A DNA stretch of 64,000 nucleotides from Pascua guehoae. Lineage: Eukaryota; Basidiomycota; Tremellomycetes; Trichosporonales; Trichosporonaceae. How positions within the stretch are numbered: the stretch's first letter is position 1; every line of letters starts with the position of its first letter. Location of the stretch: NCBI GenBank assembly GCA_001600415.1, contig BCJX01000013.1:124001-188000 (forward strand), written 5' to 3'. The notes beneath the pieces are model-generated. The model was not told the DNA's origin. It did not search any database and saw only the letters and a list, made by a program, of their open reading frames with translations. Positions 45,207 to 55,591 of this stretch are shown here, in pieces. Both the position numbers and the translations under genes were made by a program.

Positions 45207-46778
45207 ATGACATCCACGCAGCAAGGTGTTGCATATCAACGCCTCCCGGGAGCGGACCCTGCTCCTAGGAGCGACGTCTCGGGGTTCAGCGCGTCACTGT
45301 CGCCCGACGGCCAGACCTTGACGGGGCGATATGGCCGCATCCTGTCCTTTGACAACGACACGGCCGTGCAAACCTTGTGGGACCGGTATGGTCTCAACGA
45401 CACGGAATGGTCGGCGCTGAGAGAGTACTTTGCCGACGGCCCAGACACCGAGCATTCCCACTTTATGCGAACGTTTCTGCACTCGCACCGGCACGAGCAC
45501 ACGCCGGCCTATGCAACGGATGCCAACCCGCCGCGCATCTCACTAGCCCGCATTGATTCCCAGACGGTACGGCAGCCGTGGTTCAAGGCATTTGCAGAGT
45601 GCTTTCTGAGCAACGTGCGCGTGACTGTCACCACCAAACTACCGCACTATGGCAGCCCGCAGCTCTTCTTCTCCCGCAGTACCCACCGCAAGGTCACCAT
45701 CAATGGTCTAACTGCCGTTCTCCTAGTCCTCCGTCTCCGCGAGAGTGAGGACGGGTGCTTGAAAGTGTTTGCAATCGCACCGCGCGCCGTTGCGCGCGAC
45801 ATTCGCGCCAACAGACTAGGAGCTTTTCTGGGAACCTTTACGGTGCAGTTGCTGGTCAACGCCATCGTACGTCACATCGATAAGAGGAGAGTATACACGA
45901 CATCATATGACGAGCTCCGTGCAAGCCAGGATCTCCTCGTTGCGTATCTCGGGCGCGACGACAAGTACGAAGTCCACTCGCCGCTAAACCTCAAGGTCAA
46001 GGATCTGTTCGCTACCATCTCGACCGAACCGCCGCCACCAGACACCTCGCCGCGCGTTCCCTTCCGGACGATCAACGTCAACCTCTTAGGGCTACGGGCA
46101 GGTATTGCGTACGGGTCATTGGTGGGCGTCTTGAACGACATCAAGAGCGGTGCGGCACGCACCACCACGCTCGTCGACGAGGCAATCGACGTGCTCGGCA
46201 GCCTGGCAGCCAACATTGCATCCATTGGTGTCTCGGTCCTTCCCTTTGGCAACACTGGGGCCGCAGTGGTCAACGGCTTTGCCCAGGTCGGCACCATGGC
46301 GCTCAAGGCCGTCGCATCGAGTTCTCGCAAGGAGCAACAGGCCATCGTGGACGTCATCACCGAGGTGGTCGACAAGTTCAACCTCGAAGTCCTATCGAAT
46401 GCCGACATTGGGCGCATTGGAGGGTTTGGCCCACCGGCCGGAGAGGAGGGCGCGCGCGACACGCGCGAACACAGAGTCACCGCCGAGCTGGCAACAAACT
46501 TTAAAACCATTGCGGCCAACGTCTTCCTCATTGTCACGCGCCAAGAAGGAATCACGCTCGTCAACAAGATCATCACCGCCCCGTCCGCCGCTCCCATCAG
46601 TCGTATCGGAGGCCAGTCGCTGGAGACAGAATTTGCAGGACCGGAGGGCGGTTCGACACTACCACCAGACTTTCTCAAGCACCCATCGAGCATGTTGGCG
46701 GCGTGTACGGAGACGTCGTGTCTGTACTACCTCACGTCAGACACGGTCAGTAGCCAGGATACCATGCGCCTAGCATAG
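45207..46778 (+). CDS. Intronless hypothetical protein, 523 residues
   Basis: A single long frame with good fungal codon use. The start at 45207 (ATCATGACATCC) is the first ATG in frame after a stop-free lead. The N-terminal half is polar and mixed (SGFSASLSPDGQTLTGRYGR). From about residue 310 to 450 there is a small-residue, helix-rich part (GSLAANIASIGVSVLPFGNTG) that could be amphipathic or membrane-near, then EVVDKFNLEVLSNAD. No known domain is recognised. The absence of introns over 1.5 kb is unusual here. It may be a lineage-specific or transferred gene. Confidence 0.7.
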   Translation: MTSTQQGVAYQRLPGADPAPRSDVSGFSASLSPDGQTLTGRYGRILSFDNDTAVQTLWDRYGLNDTEWSALREYFADGPDTEHSHFMRTFLHSHRHEHTPAYATDANPPRISLARIDSQTVRQPWFKAFAECFLSNVRVTVTTKLPHYGSPQLFFSRSTHRKVTINGLTAVLLVLRLRESEDGCLKVFAIAPRAVARDIRANRLGAFLGTFTVQLLVNAIVRHIDKRRVYTTSYDELRASQDLLVAYLGRDDKYEVHSPLNLKVKDLFATISTEPPPPDTSPRVPFRTINVNLLGLRAGIAYGSLVGVLNDIKSGAARTTTLVDEAIDVLGSLAANIASIGVSVLPFGNTGAAVVNGFAQVGTMALKAVASSSRKEQQAIVDVITEVVDKFNLEVLSNADIGRIGGFGPPAGEEGARDTREHRVTAELATNFKTIAANVFLIVTRQEGITLVNKIITAPSAAPISRIGGQSLETEFAGPEGGSTLPPDFLKHPSSMLAACTETSCLYYLTSDTVSSQDTMRLA

Positions 46779-47836
46779 TACAGGTGCGACCGCAAAGTAT
46801 TGAGACTGCCACATTGAGCTCGGCCGTGGTCGACGTTGAGTATGGACACTCTTCCCATCAATCCGATGGTACACAAGAGTAGGATGCAGTGTATCAGGGT
46901 AGCTTCTACCATCTTACTGCTTAATGTAATCTTGCTCGAGATGGGTGGGACACGGGGGTCCATGGATTTTCCTGCACTTCCTGTACGAGACCCTGCGTGC
47001 GTGCGACCGAGCTCAACGTGGCAGTCCCAATAATTTGCCATCACACCTGGAGTATGTAGTATGTGCATCATCATCGTGAGCTTGCCGACTCCATTGCAAC
47101 ACAGCCATCATCACGTCTGCATCCTCATCACGCACAGTCACGTACCCCATCCATTCACCCAGTTGACGCTCTCCTTACATCTTGGCGACCAGCTCATTGG
47201 TCACGCATTGATCCAGCCGGGCCATGAGCCTCAAAGTCACGGCAAGCGCCTCCTGTTCGTCGTTGACCTCCCGGCAATGATTGAGAAAACTCGGCGACCG
47301 CAAGTCGACGACCGGGCGCGCTGTGTGGACGGGGTGTTTTGCATGACGCGTTGGTACAACATGACGAGCGCCGAAAGTCCTCGTCGCCAATGGCACGCTG
47401 TTCGGGGCTGAGGGAATGGCCTGTTGTAGAAACTAGAGAGGAACATGAAGAGCGGAGATGACGATTTGTACGCTTATAAGGCCGCGGGGCGAGACAAGGC
47501 AGTCACTTATTACAACATGGCCCTTGCCGTCGCCGTCGATGGTACGCATGTGGGGGGCCTGACACCACAGTCCGAGACCGGCACCGTTGGGGGACCATCG
47601 GGCAACTTCTCGAGTGGGACTGGGGCGTGGGCAACGTCGGCTTGCGGTGCGTCCGTGAGAAGGTCACCCGATGTGTGCGATCCGTGCGCGAGAACCATCC
47701 TCCCCACAAGAACAAAAGGACGCGAAGCAAACACTATATTCGATGACGTGTATAATTATCACAAGCAGTCCAGTCAACCACGCATCCAGCGTCAGTCGCG
47801 CCACCATGCCAACAGCTGGCAACTCTACTTCTTTGT
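46779..47836. other. Intergenic region, nothing firm
   Basis: About 1.1 kb with scattered short ORFs and no recognisable domain. Confidence 0.35.
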
Positions 47837-47891
47837 TCTTCTCTTCCCCTCTCATCTCTTCTCTTCTCATCTCTTCTCTTCTCATTTCTCA
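47837..47891. repeat. CT-rich microsatellite
   Basis: A stretch of TCTCATCTCTTCTCTTC units, imperfect. It lies in a pyrimidine-rich region that could also be a promoter tract of the following exon. Confidence 0.7.
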
Positions 47892-47948
47892 CCCACTCTT
47901 CTTTTTCCTAATGCCTGTACCCATCCCATCCTCACGCCCACCGACCAC

Positions 47949-48023
47949 ATGACTCTGCTCCACCACCCCTCAAACAACAACCCAAAGTCAAACAACAACC
48001 CAAAGTTAAACAACACCCCAAAG
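47949..48023 (+). CDS. Possible first exon with Asn-rich repeats
   Basis: ATG at 47949 opens 25 codons that end exactly at a GTGAGT donor (48024). It encodes MTLLHHPSNNNPK followed by repeats of SNNNPK. A following exon (acceptor near 48104) can be joined in phase to a basic frame up to 48274, but no domain supports it. Weak; it may be a remnant. Confidence 0.25.
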
Positions 48024-48024
48024 G
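47971..48024 (+). repeat. Three tandem 18-nt units
   Basis: CAAACAACAACCCAAAGT at 47971-47988 and 47989-48006, then a close variant at 48007-48024. In frame it encodes an Asn-rich hexapeptide. Confidence 0.75.
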
Positions 48025-48344
48025 TGAGTCAATTTCCATGCGGTGGCAAAACCTGGGAAGGTGTTGGTGCGCAAGAGACACACGCCTGCCCTTGCCTGCT
48101 TACCAGCGGCCATCAAGGACATTCAGAAATCATGGAAGAACACCCAGAAATCACGGGGGACGATGCAGGGTGTCACAAGTGACACCCACAAGTGACGGCC
48201 AAGGCATGCCTTACAATGTCAAGGGTGGCAAACGGAGGAAGGGGTACCCGACTAGAGCTGACAGTGACAGATGACCAACCACGCCAGCAGGCGTCGGTCA
48301 TTGGCTTCGTTGTCCTCCAACCCATCAAGGCGGTGGGAGGGGTC

Positions 48345-48368
48345 ATACAAGACGCGATTGTTTTCGTC
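48345..48368. repeat. Left arm of an inverted repeat matching 48612-48635
   Basis: ATACAAGACGCGATTGTTTT plus four more bases is the exact reverse complement of 48612-48635. Homology extends on the 3' side to about 48415, covering the sequence just before the coding start of the coiled-coil gene. It is an inverted partial copy of that gene's 5' part. Confidence 0.75.
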
Positions 48369-48578
48369 ACGAGCCCACAAGGCGGGGAGGGAGAACCCAC
48401 GGCGGCTGAAGGGCACGCGTCGTAAGTGACAAGGATATTTAAAGCTGCAAAGAATCAGCGCTGATTGGTCAGGCAACCCGATCCGTGTACACAGCGAGGA
48501 CTCTGACAGCACCCAATGTTACGAGACTTGTACGTTGCCATAACCCTTCCAAGGTTCAAGAACTGACCTTCAGCCATC

Positions 48579-49628
48579 GTGGGTTCTGCCACCCCACCGC
48601 CCCCCACTGGCGACGAAAACAATCGCGTCTTGTATAACCACACCGACCGCCAGTCACAGTCCCCAGGTGGACGCCTCAACCTTGTGGACCGTCTCCACCA
48701 AAACCTGGCCCATCAGGACAAACAGGTGGACGACATGCTGGCGACTAGCCGCCGCGCCATTGAGGACAATCGCCGTGCCATTCATGACAACGAACGTGCG
48801 ATTGCTACCAATGAGCGGGTCATGGAGCAGGGACATGAGGTCAAGACCTCTATCCGTACTCACATGACGAATGCAGAGCACACAAGCCACCAGATCAATG
48901 CCACCATGGGCGGCCTCCATGCCGCTCTTGGTAAGGCCGACGGTGTGCTCTACCGTTCCGGCGACGTCCCCCAGCAGGCGGACCCCGTGGATGACAAGGC
49001 TGAGCGCGCGGAACGGGAGAAGGCTGAAGCTCTCGCCCGTGCCGAGCCCGCTGAGCAGCGCGAGGCCGAACTGGTCGCCGCTGTTCAACAGGCCCTTCGC
49101 GACCGTCAGGCGTACAACAAGAACTGGCGGGGCGAGGTGATCTGCAGCATTGCAGTCTGGGGACAGCCACGCGCACCAGTCACAGTCCGGAATCTGGTGG
49201 ACCGTCTCCGCCAGAACTTCGTCGACCAAGGGCGACAGGTGGGCGACCTGATGGAGACGAACCAGCGTCTCGTCGCCGATGGCCATCGTCTCGTCGCCAC
49301 AAGCGAGCAGGCCATCGAGACTGGCCAAGAGGTCATGGCGTCGGTGGGCTCCAACATCAAGGTTGCCGAGGAGACGAGTGAGACCATCAACACCACCATG
49401 GGCGGCCTTCGGGCACACATCGAGGGAGCGCAGGGCACACTGTATGGTCCTGAGCACGTTCCCAAGCAGGTGCCCCCGGCTCAGGGCGAGGCGAACGCTG
49501 CAGCCCTCGCCACCCGCGCGGCCGAGGACAAGGCGGAGCGCGCAGAACAGGCCAAGAACCGCGCTGAACAGCGCGAGGCCCAAGCTCTCGCGATTGCCCA
49601 ACAGGCCCTTCGCGACCGTCAGGCGTAA
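48579..49628 (+). CDS. Internally duplicated coiled-coil protein; start and end uncertain
   Basis: The frame is open from an acceptor-like CTGACCTTCAG ending at 48573 to a TAA at 49626-49628, about 350 codons. It holds two homologous halves: NLVDRLHQNLAHQDKQV... and NLVDRLRQNFVDQGRQV..., each with a long heptad region, a TMGGL motif, an Ala/Glu-rich helix and the end ALRDRQA. After the second RQA comes TAA where the first half has TAC (49112-49114). Beyond it the same frame would encode KNWLRLICGAVVIVVAAVA, a good membrane anchor, with a GTGAGT intron and a short last exon. Thus the protein may be a truncated tail-anchored coiled-coil protein. No ATG joins in phase to the first exon, so the start is unknown. 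It resembles SNARE-like layout only in general form. Confidence 0.5.
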   Translation: MGSATPPPPTGDENNRVLYNHTDRQSQSPGGRLNLVDRLHQNLAHQDKQVDDMLATSRRAIEDNRRAIHDNERAIATNERVMEQGHEVKTSIRTHMTNAEHTSHQINATMGGLHAALGKADGVLYRSGDVPQQADPVDDKAERAEREKAEALARAEPAEQREAELVAAVQQALRDRQAYNKNWRGEVICSIAVWGQPRAPVTVRNLVDRLRQNFVDQGRQVGDLMETNQRLVADGHRLVATSEQAIETGQEVMASVGSNIKVAEETSETINTTMGGLRAHIEGAQGTLYGPEHVPKQVPPAQGEANAAALATRAAEDKAERAEQAKNRAEQREAQALAIAQQALRDRQA

Positions 49629-49715
49629 GACAAGAACTGGCTGCGCCTGATCTGCGGCGCTGTAGTCATCGTCGTCGCTGCCGTCGCTACAACCACTGGG
49701 GGTTCCGTGAGTCAC

Positions 49716-51139
49716 TTATTCCTTCTGACTGCTGACCATTAGTCCCGAAGCTTCTGAGGGGCGCCTCAACGCCTGACACGATGCCCAAGTCGTTTTGGCG
49801 CAAGTGGCTCCCCGTGTAGCTTGTACGTCACGCCCATTAGACTCCTGACCGCTGACACCGTTGTAGCACCTCCCCATACCCCCCCAGTCATCCCCTCCTG
49901 TCTTCCAAGTCGTGTATAGCAGTAGATCAAGAGTCGCCCAGCCTTCAGCAACGGGACGTTGTCCCCGTGCTTCGTTGGTCGTACAACTCCCGCCCACAGT
50001 TTCCATAAGTTTCATAGTGAGGGCCCCCACAAGCAACAGGCCTCGCACCTAGCGCTTAAGCGCTTCGTCGCCCGCCAGATGCATGTCGTGTCCACAGTTC
50101 CCTTCGTGCGAGCAAAAGCCGTACTCAACTCTCTGTTCTCCATAGCTAGTTGACGCTGGTTGTGGCACTGTTTTCTATCTTGCGCATCAGCATATATAGT
50201 CTCTCGGCACGCCTGCGGCCATGCGATGGTGCTCGTCTCCCAGCATTATTTTCCGCCTCTTGTTCGTCTCGGATTCATGCGTGTGGGCCGTCGGCGTCCC
50301 CGCCCCTTCCACACCGCAGGGGGGAACAGAGCATGGTCGTGTACACTGGTTTAATCGGGGCAATGCCCTAAGAGTTACACAGCAACTCAGCAGATTGCTA
50401 ACGCGTGCCAGCCACCTGTAATTTGAAGAGTGGCGGGGGCGCAAGGCAATACGTTATCTATGGTGGGGAAACTGTTGTAGGGACTCGAGCCTCGCACCCG
50501 CGTGCGCCATCGCACGCATGCTCGAGCAGCCGCGGGCACTCTACATATGCTCACGTGCGCGCATTCATTCTATCCATCGCTCTATCTTTCAATGCAACAG
50601 AAGCATGGCCTTTCTCCGCCCAGTGGATCGTTGCCATGCTGCATGCAACCTGTGCGACCATTCTTCTCGGAACATGAGATCGGTCGTTGCGAGACCGCGG
50701 CCCACCTGCTCAGTTCACATTCGCCCGAGCTCAATGGTCGGTCTGTTCCCGCCCCCGCAACAGATTCCTCGTTGCCTTAGCCTGGGGGGAACCCCTACAG
50801 AACGCTGGTCGCCCTCTAATGCGTGCGACTTTGACCCCAGTTGGGGGGTAACAGGTCGCGACGTCAGGTGCCTGGGAGTCTCGTGCCAGATTTCGCGACA
50901 TGTGCGGAGTCTCTTGGCCGTGAAGAGGAGGGGTTGGTTCAGTTCCGAGTGAGCCCGACTACACGTTCAACAGTCGGCGTTGCCTTCATCGAGGAGCGGT
51001 TGGTCAGGGTTCATCGGTGTGCGGTCGGTGGCATCGGGGGAGCAGCCGGTCGTAAACGATGCAAAACGATACATGCAATGGTCTCTATACCCGCCATACC
51101 TCTACGCCCGCTTCTCCACGACCATGACGACGCGGCGGT
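49716..51139. other. Intergenic region, nothing firm
   Basis: About 1.4 kb. Several ORFs of 60-140 codons overlap in all frames and lack domains. No RNA gene is recognised. Confidence 0.4.
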
Positions 51140-51553
51140 CTAGCTGTCGTACACGGTCTCGAGGCTCTTGAAGCCCTTGATCTCGATGGGGTTGCCCGAA
51201 GGGTCGCGGAAGAACATGGTCCACTGCTCGCCGGGCTGGCCCTCGAAGCGGAGCTGGGGCTCCATGACAAACTGGGTCTTGGCAGCGACGAGGCGGTCGG
51301 CGAGCGCCTGCCAGTCGGGGAGCTCGAGGATGGCGCCCAGGTGGGGCATGGGCACCATGTGGTCGCCGACGTGGCCCGTGTTGGTCGTCACAAACGGCTC
51401 GCCGAGGTGGAGGGAGATTTGGTGGCCGAAAAAGTCAAAGTCGACCCAGGTCGCGGTCGAGCGGCCCTCCTTGCACCCGAGAACGCCGCCGTAGAAGGCA
51501 CGCGAGGCGGCCAGGTCGCGGACGTGGAAGGCGAGGTGGAAGATGGAGCGCAT
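51140..51553 (-). CDS. VOC (glyoxalase/dioxygenase fold) family protein
   Basis: An intronless gene of 137 residues. It begins MRSIFHLAFHVRDLAASRAF, the beta-alpha start of vicinal-oxygen-chelate proteins, with LGCKEGRS following. Then come DFDFFGHQISLHL, a PHLGAIL strand and, near the end, FFRDPSGNPIEIKGF. Candidate metal ligands are His6, His in PHLGAIL and Glu in PIEIKGF. Some bacterial proteins of this family are very close in layout, from memory. The reaction is unknown. Being intronless and of bacterial look, it may have been acquired. Confidence 0.8.
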   Translation of the reverse strand: MRSIFHLAFHVRDLAASRAFYGGVLGCKEGRSTATWVDFDFFGHQISLHLGEPFVTTNTGHVGDHMVPMPHLGAILELPDWQALADRLVAAKTQFVMEPQLRFEGQPGEQWTMFFRDPSGNPIEIKGFKSLETVYDS

Positions 51554-52717
51554 GGTGGGGTTGGGGTCGTGGTGCAAGGTGAAGTGGTGAGAGGCGTGAG
51601 TGAGAGGTTTCAAACTTTGGTGTGTTCAAAATAATATAAAGACAGCCACGAGTGCCACAACAAAATTTCAGGGTCCGGAGCTCCGGAGATAGCAGCGGTC
51701 GTGACTCGAGTGATCGATCGGGTTTTAAAATCCGAGCCACGAGGTGGAGGGAGTGGAGGGAGTGGAGAGGGTGGAGGTCACGGTACCGTCCGAAACAACA
51801 GCCACATGCCGACTATAGCCGACGGTGGCAGATTGGGTGCAAAGATTGCTGAGATGTACCGCCCGGTATTGTAGACTTTGTGGTGTGGACGGGGGTCGAC
51901 AACTATCCGATGCTGTCTACGCAGAACGAATCCATGGGCAGCGTACAGGTAGTTTTTGTTTTGCTCCTGTCCTTCTTAGCGTGTGTTGGGTCACTGTGGG
52001 CCTATTGGGATCTGTCCATCTGGAGCTTTGAGCGACACACGATGACGCTTCCTTGGCCGTTAACGATACGAGCAACGCGAACTCCAGGTCTCTCCACATC
52101 ATCATTCTCAATTCTACCAATTTCCTCCTCTTTCGGTCTCCTCATCTTCCGTCTCCTTGTTACAATGGCGCTGCACGGTTATCTTGCATTTGTCTGCTCG
52201 GCACCTTGGAAGGATCTGTGATGCTCGCTCCACTGCTACATGCGGGCCTGTTTGGCCGCCGAATCGGTGCGACGTCAGCGCCGTGTGCATCACCCTCGAG
52301 GGCCTGACATAGAACGTTGTGCATTCCGTGACGGCATAAATAAGGGAGCGCTGGCACTTGTACATCTCGGCCAATGTATAACTTAGTCTTCTACCGTATT
52401 ACATCGCCACACCTTGCTACACCCTATCGGCTCGAACGTCACCCTGCGCACAGCTGGTCCGCACAACGATAGGATGGGTGTCGCCATTACACCCTTCGTG
52501 ACGCCGACAACCCGTCGCTGACTCATCTACCCCCTTCACCCCAGGTTGTCCATGATTGAACGCGGTCAATGCTTGTTCCCATCTTCCCCCTCGTCTTTGG
52601 CATGATGGTGTCGCCACGACAGTAATAGTTCTCGAGCCAACAAGCTTGAGGTCGGGCCCTGACAAGACGGTTTGCCCTTTCAAGTCAGCCATCGTCACAA
52701 TCCCTAGAGACCAACGT
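51554..52717. other. Intergenic region, nothing firm
   Basis: About 1.2 kb. A GGAGGGAGTGGAGGGAGTGGAG purine repeat lies near 51745-51775. No gene is seen. Confidence 0.4.
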
Positions 52718-54209
52718 ATGCAGTGGGTCATGGCTCGTGCTCAGCTAGCTCATTCCTCAGCTGCCATCATCGTCATCGACGAGGAGCACCCTGAAGTCAT
52801 CAACCGTTGCCTCGCGGTCCTCTGCGAGGGGCTCAAGCGCGATGGTCACCCCGTCGAAGAGATTGTTTATTCGGTTGACCTCGAGCCCATCCTCGACTTT
52901 GCCCTTGTTGGCGTCAAGAGCAAGGTCAGCAGTCGACGACAACAGGCATTCCCCCAATTCCTGGACTTTGTTGCCCCCGAGTGAGTATTCCTCCTCTTAC
53001 ATTTGCCACCGCACAAGCCTCTGACCCACCCAGGCACGTATTCCCCGTTCTGGCGTCGTTTGCGCTCGGTCGTCTTCCTTGTCGGCATCAAAAGGGCGCC
53101 TACGACAAGTGGGTGCCAAAACAACGTTCAAGCAGTCGCAAACCCATGTCCAAAGATGTGCAGATCGCGTTGTGGCACGTGTGTGTCACAGTGGGCACAC
53201 CATCTCGTCATGCTGGCTGGGCCGCATCAGCAGTACGAGATCGCGATCGACGCTTCCCCCGCAGACCCAGACGGTGCACCAGACACTCAATTGTCGTCTC
53301 GGAACGCAACCCCGCCGCCACAGTCCCCCGCCAGAGCCAATGCCAACCCCGTGCCTGATAACTACACGCAGCTCGACTTCGTTTTCGACTATCTCCGCCG
53401 GACATGTCCCGGGAAATTCATCACAGTTGACGACGTCGCACAGGGGGCCACCGACCACACCATCCCCATTCTTTTCGCTCACAAAACCCCCAGCCGGCCA
53501 CTGGACGTATTGCTTGTGCGGCCGCCCACCCCGGCCATGACTTTCTACGATCCTTGCCCATGGGAGGATCAGTATGACATCCTTGATGCTCGGGTGAGCC
53601 GCCGTTATCCTTCAGGCCGCTAACCGCACAGAAAGCGGTGGACGAACTCCACAAGCGGATTGTGAACACGGTGTTGGGCTCTTCTTGGCCACCATACAAC
53701 GTTGAGTGGACGTATAAGCCCCTCAAGGTTAGTGTATAATCCTTGGAGGTGCCTGGCTAGCTGACGCATAACAGGCCCCCATCCACGACCCATATAACCA
53801 ATACGGCATCGCGGCGTATGCCATTGAAGGGCTTCTCAAACGACCTGGCATCCAGGTCGTTTACCTCCCGCCAATCACCCAGGTTTTGGACCACTTGGCC
53901 GCCAGCGCAGTGTCCGACACTGTGACACTTCCATCGGACGCATCAGCTGTGGACAAAGTGGTGGCTTTGGCTTGCCTCGACTGGCAGCTTGCCAAAATCT
54001 TTGCCGCCACCCGAGGGCAACCATATCTCGACATCTCCATTGCCCTTGAAGACTTGGACCCTTTCGTTAACACCACCGACCTGAAGAAGACCTTTTCGCT
54101 CTCCCTTGGCGACATGGACGCGTTCAAAGTCATTTTGAACGCGTCAGCCCAACAAAAGCCACTCGACGAGCTCATGGCTCTTGGTCGTCCGGCAGTGAAG
54201 CAATGGTAA
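52718..54209 (+). CDS. Hypothetical five-exon protein
   Basis: The model is join(52718..52980, 53034..53178, 53234..53593, 53632..53727, 53775..54209), 432 residues. Introns 1, 3 and 4 are clear; intron 2 (GTGTGT...CAGCAG) was chosen because it alone unites the frames. The upstream frame is also open, so the start may be earlier. Visible features are SAAIIVIDEEHPEVINRCLA near the start, a Pro/Asn-rich linker, YTQLDFVFDYLRRTCPGKFI, and an acidic helical end (LDWQLAKIFAATRG, ALEDLDPFVNTTDLKKTF). The TAA at 54207 overlaps a GTAAGT, so a further exon is possible. No family is recognised. Confidence 0.55.
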
Positions 54210-54238
54210 GTCTTTGAAAGGCAGACTTGGCTAGGTGC

Positions 54239-54796
54239 TCATGGACAGCTGTGAGTCTTGGGGCAGTAGCGGGTGTCCCGACACTGTACGACTGCTCTGC
54301 AAGCATTATATCGAGGCAATCGAGGGTCCCATCGATTTGGAGGCAGTGATGGGGAGGCTACCCTGGTGTGATTCATGGGGCGCTGCCTTGGGGACAGGAA
54401 TGCGACGATGTCGCAGAACGCGATCCACAAATTGGCACATGAGGAGCGAGCAATCATCATGTTGAAGGCTTCACCCCACTTCAAGACACCTGCAAGGATG
54501 TGGGACAGGTCTGAGCCCCAACCATCAATGTCGAGGAGGACCTTTTCAATCTCCCCCTTGTTGAGGAGGGTCATTGCGATGAACGACGGAAAGTAACCGT
54601 CGGGCATACCCCGAGTACCATCAGAGCGAGGCATCTGTCTGATGTCAGCTCGGACGAAGGCCAGACCATCGGGCGCATCATGGCCTTCCTCGGTTTTGCC
54701 ACCCATGAGGTCGCGAGTGCCACGCATGCCATGCTGCAGACTGGGTCGCCAGCTCGATGGCATCGATGTATCTATGCCTCGACCCTTCTGGACCAT
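54239..54796 (-). CDS. Possible hypothetical gene fragment
   Basis: An open frame with coding-like sequence (PDGYFPSFIAMTLLNKGEIE, DIDGWGSDLSHILAGVLKWG, CANLWIAFCDIVAFL). The ATG at 54796 is arbitrary; the frame stays open to 55579 but the upstream part is low-complexity. The real gene may have other exons. Confidence 0.3.
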   Translation of the reverse strand: MVQKGRGIDTSMPSSWRPSLQHGMRGTRDLMGGKTEEGHDAPDGLAFVRADIRQMPRSDGTRGMPDGYFPSFIAMTLLNKGEIEKVLLDIDGWGSDLSHILAGVLKWGEAFNMMIARSSCANLWIAFCDIVAFLSPRQRPMNHTRVASPSLPPNRWDPRLPRYNACRAVVQCRDTRYCPKTHSCP

Positions 54797-55591
54797 GCCG
54801 AGTGCGTGAAGACGAGGGAAAGGGCAGAGGGAGTCACGACCACAGGCAGAGGGGGGAGGAAGTGATCGGGGACTGTCTCGGCAGCGGCCACCGTCATGTC
54901 CAATCCAGATGCTAGGCACTCGCGCCGACACACTGCCGGGCCTACCGAAACTCACCTTGTGATTGACTGTTGTTGTTGACGTTTGGTGTTTGTAAGGGCC
55001 GTTAGAGCGGTTGTTGTGATTGGGAATAGGTGATGGTGATGACAGAAGAGCGAAGGGAGAAGGGATGGAGAGGGAAGGGATGATGAGGGAAGGAATGCAG
55101 AGCGAAGGAATGAAGAAGGAAGCTAAGGAAGGAAGGATGAAGCGATGCCATGCCAAAGAAAAGTCGCGTGCAACGTGCGTGCCCTGCGTGCTGCTCGACG
55201 GATCAACAGATCGACAGGCACGACAGATCCGTGCCAACACGTGCTTCCCTGAAACCGTCACATTGTCCTTCCTCGTTCTTCCTTTGGTAGCAGCCGCGGT
55301 CCCCATAGCTACATCAAATGATGCAAAAATACATAATGCGTCTATGCAAGCTGGAGCTCGGTGACTGCAGCTTGGTGAATATAAGGTGTAGTGTACTGGC
55401 CGGCAAACATCTCGTTTGCCAGCGAGAAGCTCTCTGTGAGCGTGTCGGGACGTGCGGGTCGCGGCGCATGTGGCGGGGAGAATGGAGCCTTTCAAGGCGC
55501 CAACCCACACTGGGCAGTAGATGAACGAGTCCCAGAGATGAAGAGAAGACCTCAAATGGGTCCTCAAAGGGTTCCTCAAAGAGGTGGAGGC
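54797..55591. other. Intergenic region with purine-rich repeats
   Basis: GGAAGGGATG/GGAATGAAG-like units run through 55040-55140. No gene is supported. Confidence 0.4.

Noticed and set aside
48654..49715. Minus-strand ORF of 353 codons
   Set aside because: Shadow of the duplicated coiled-coil gene; the plus strand shows clear heptads and repeats.
54797..55579. Upstream part of a 446-codon minus-strand ORF
   Set aside because: IPSL-type repetition comes from a purine-rich simple repeat, so the open frame is not good evidence of coding.
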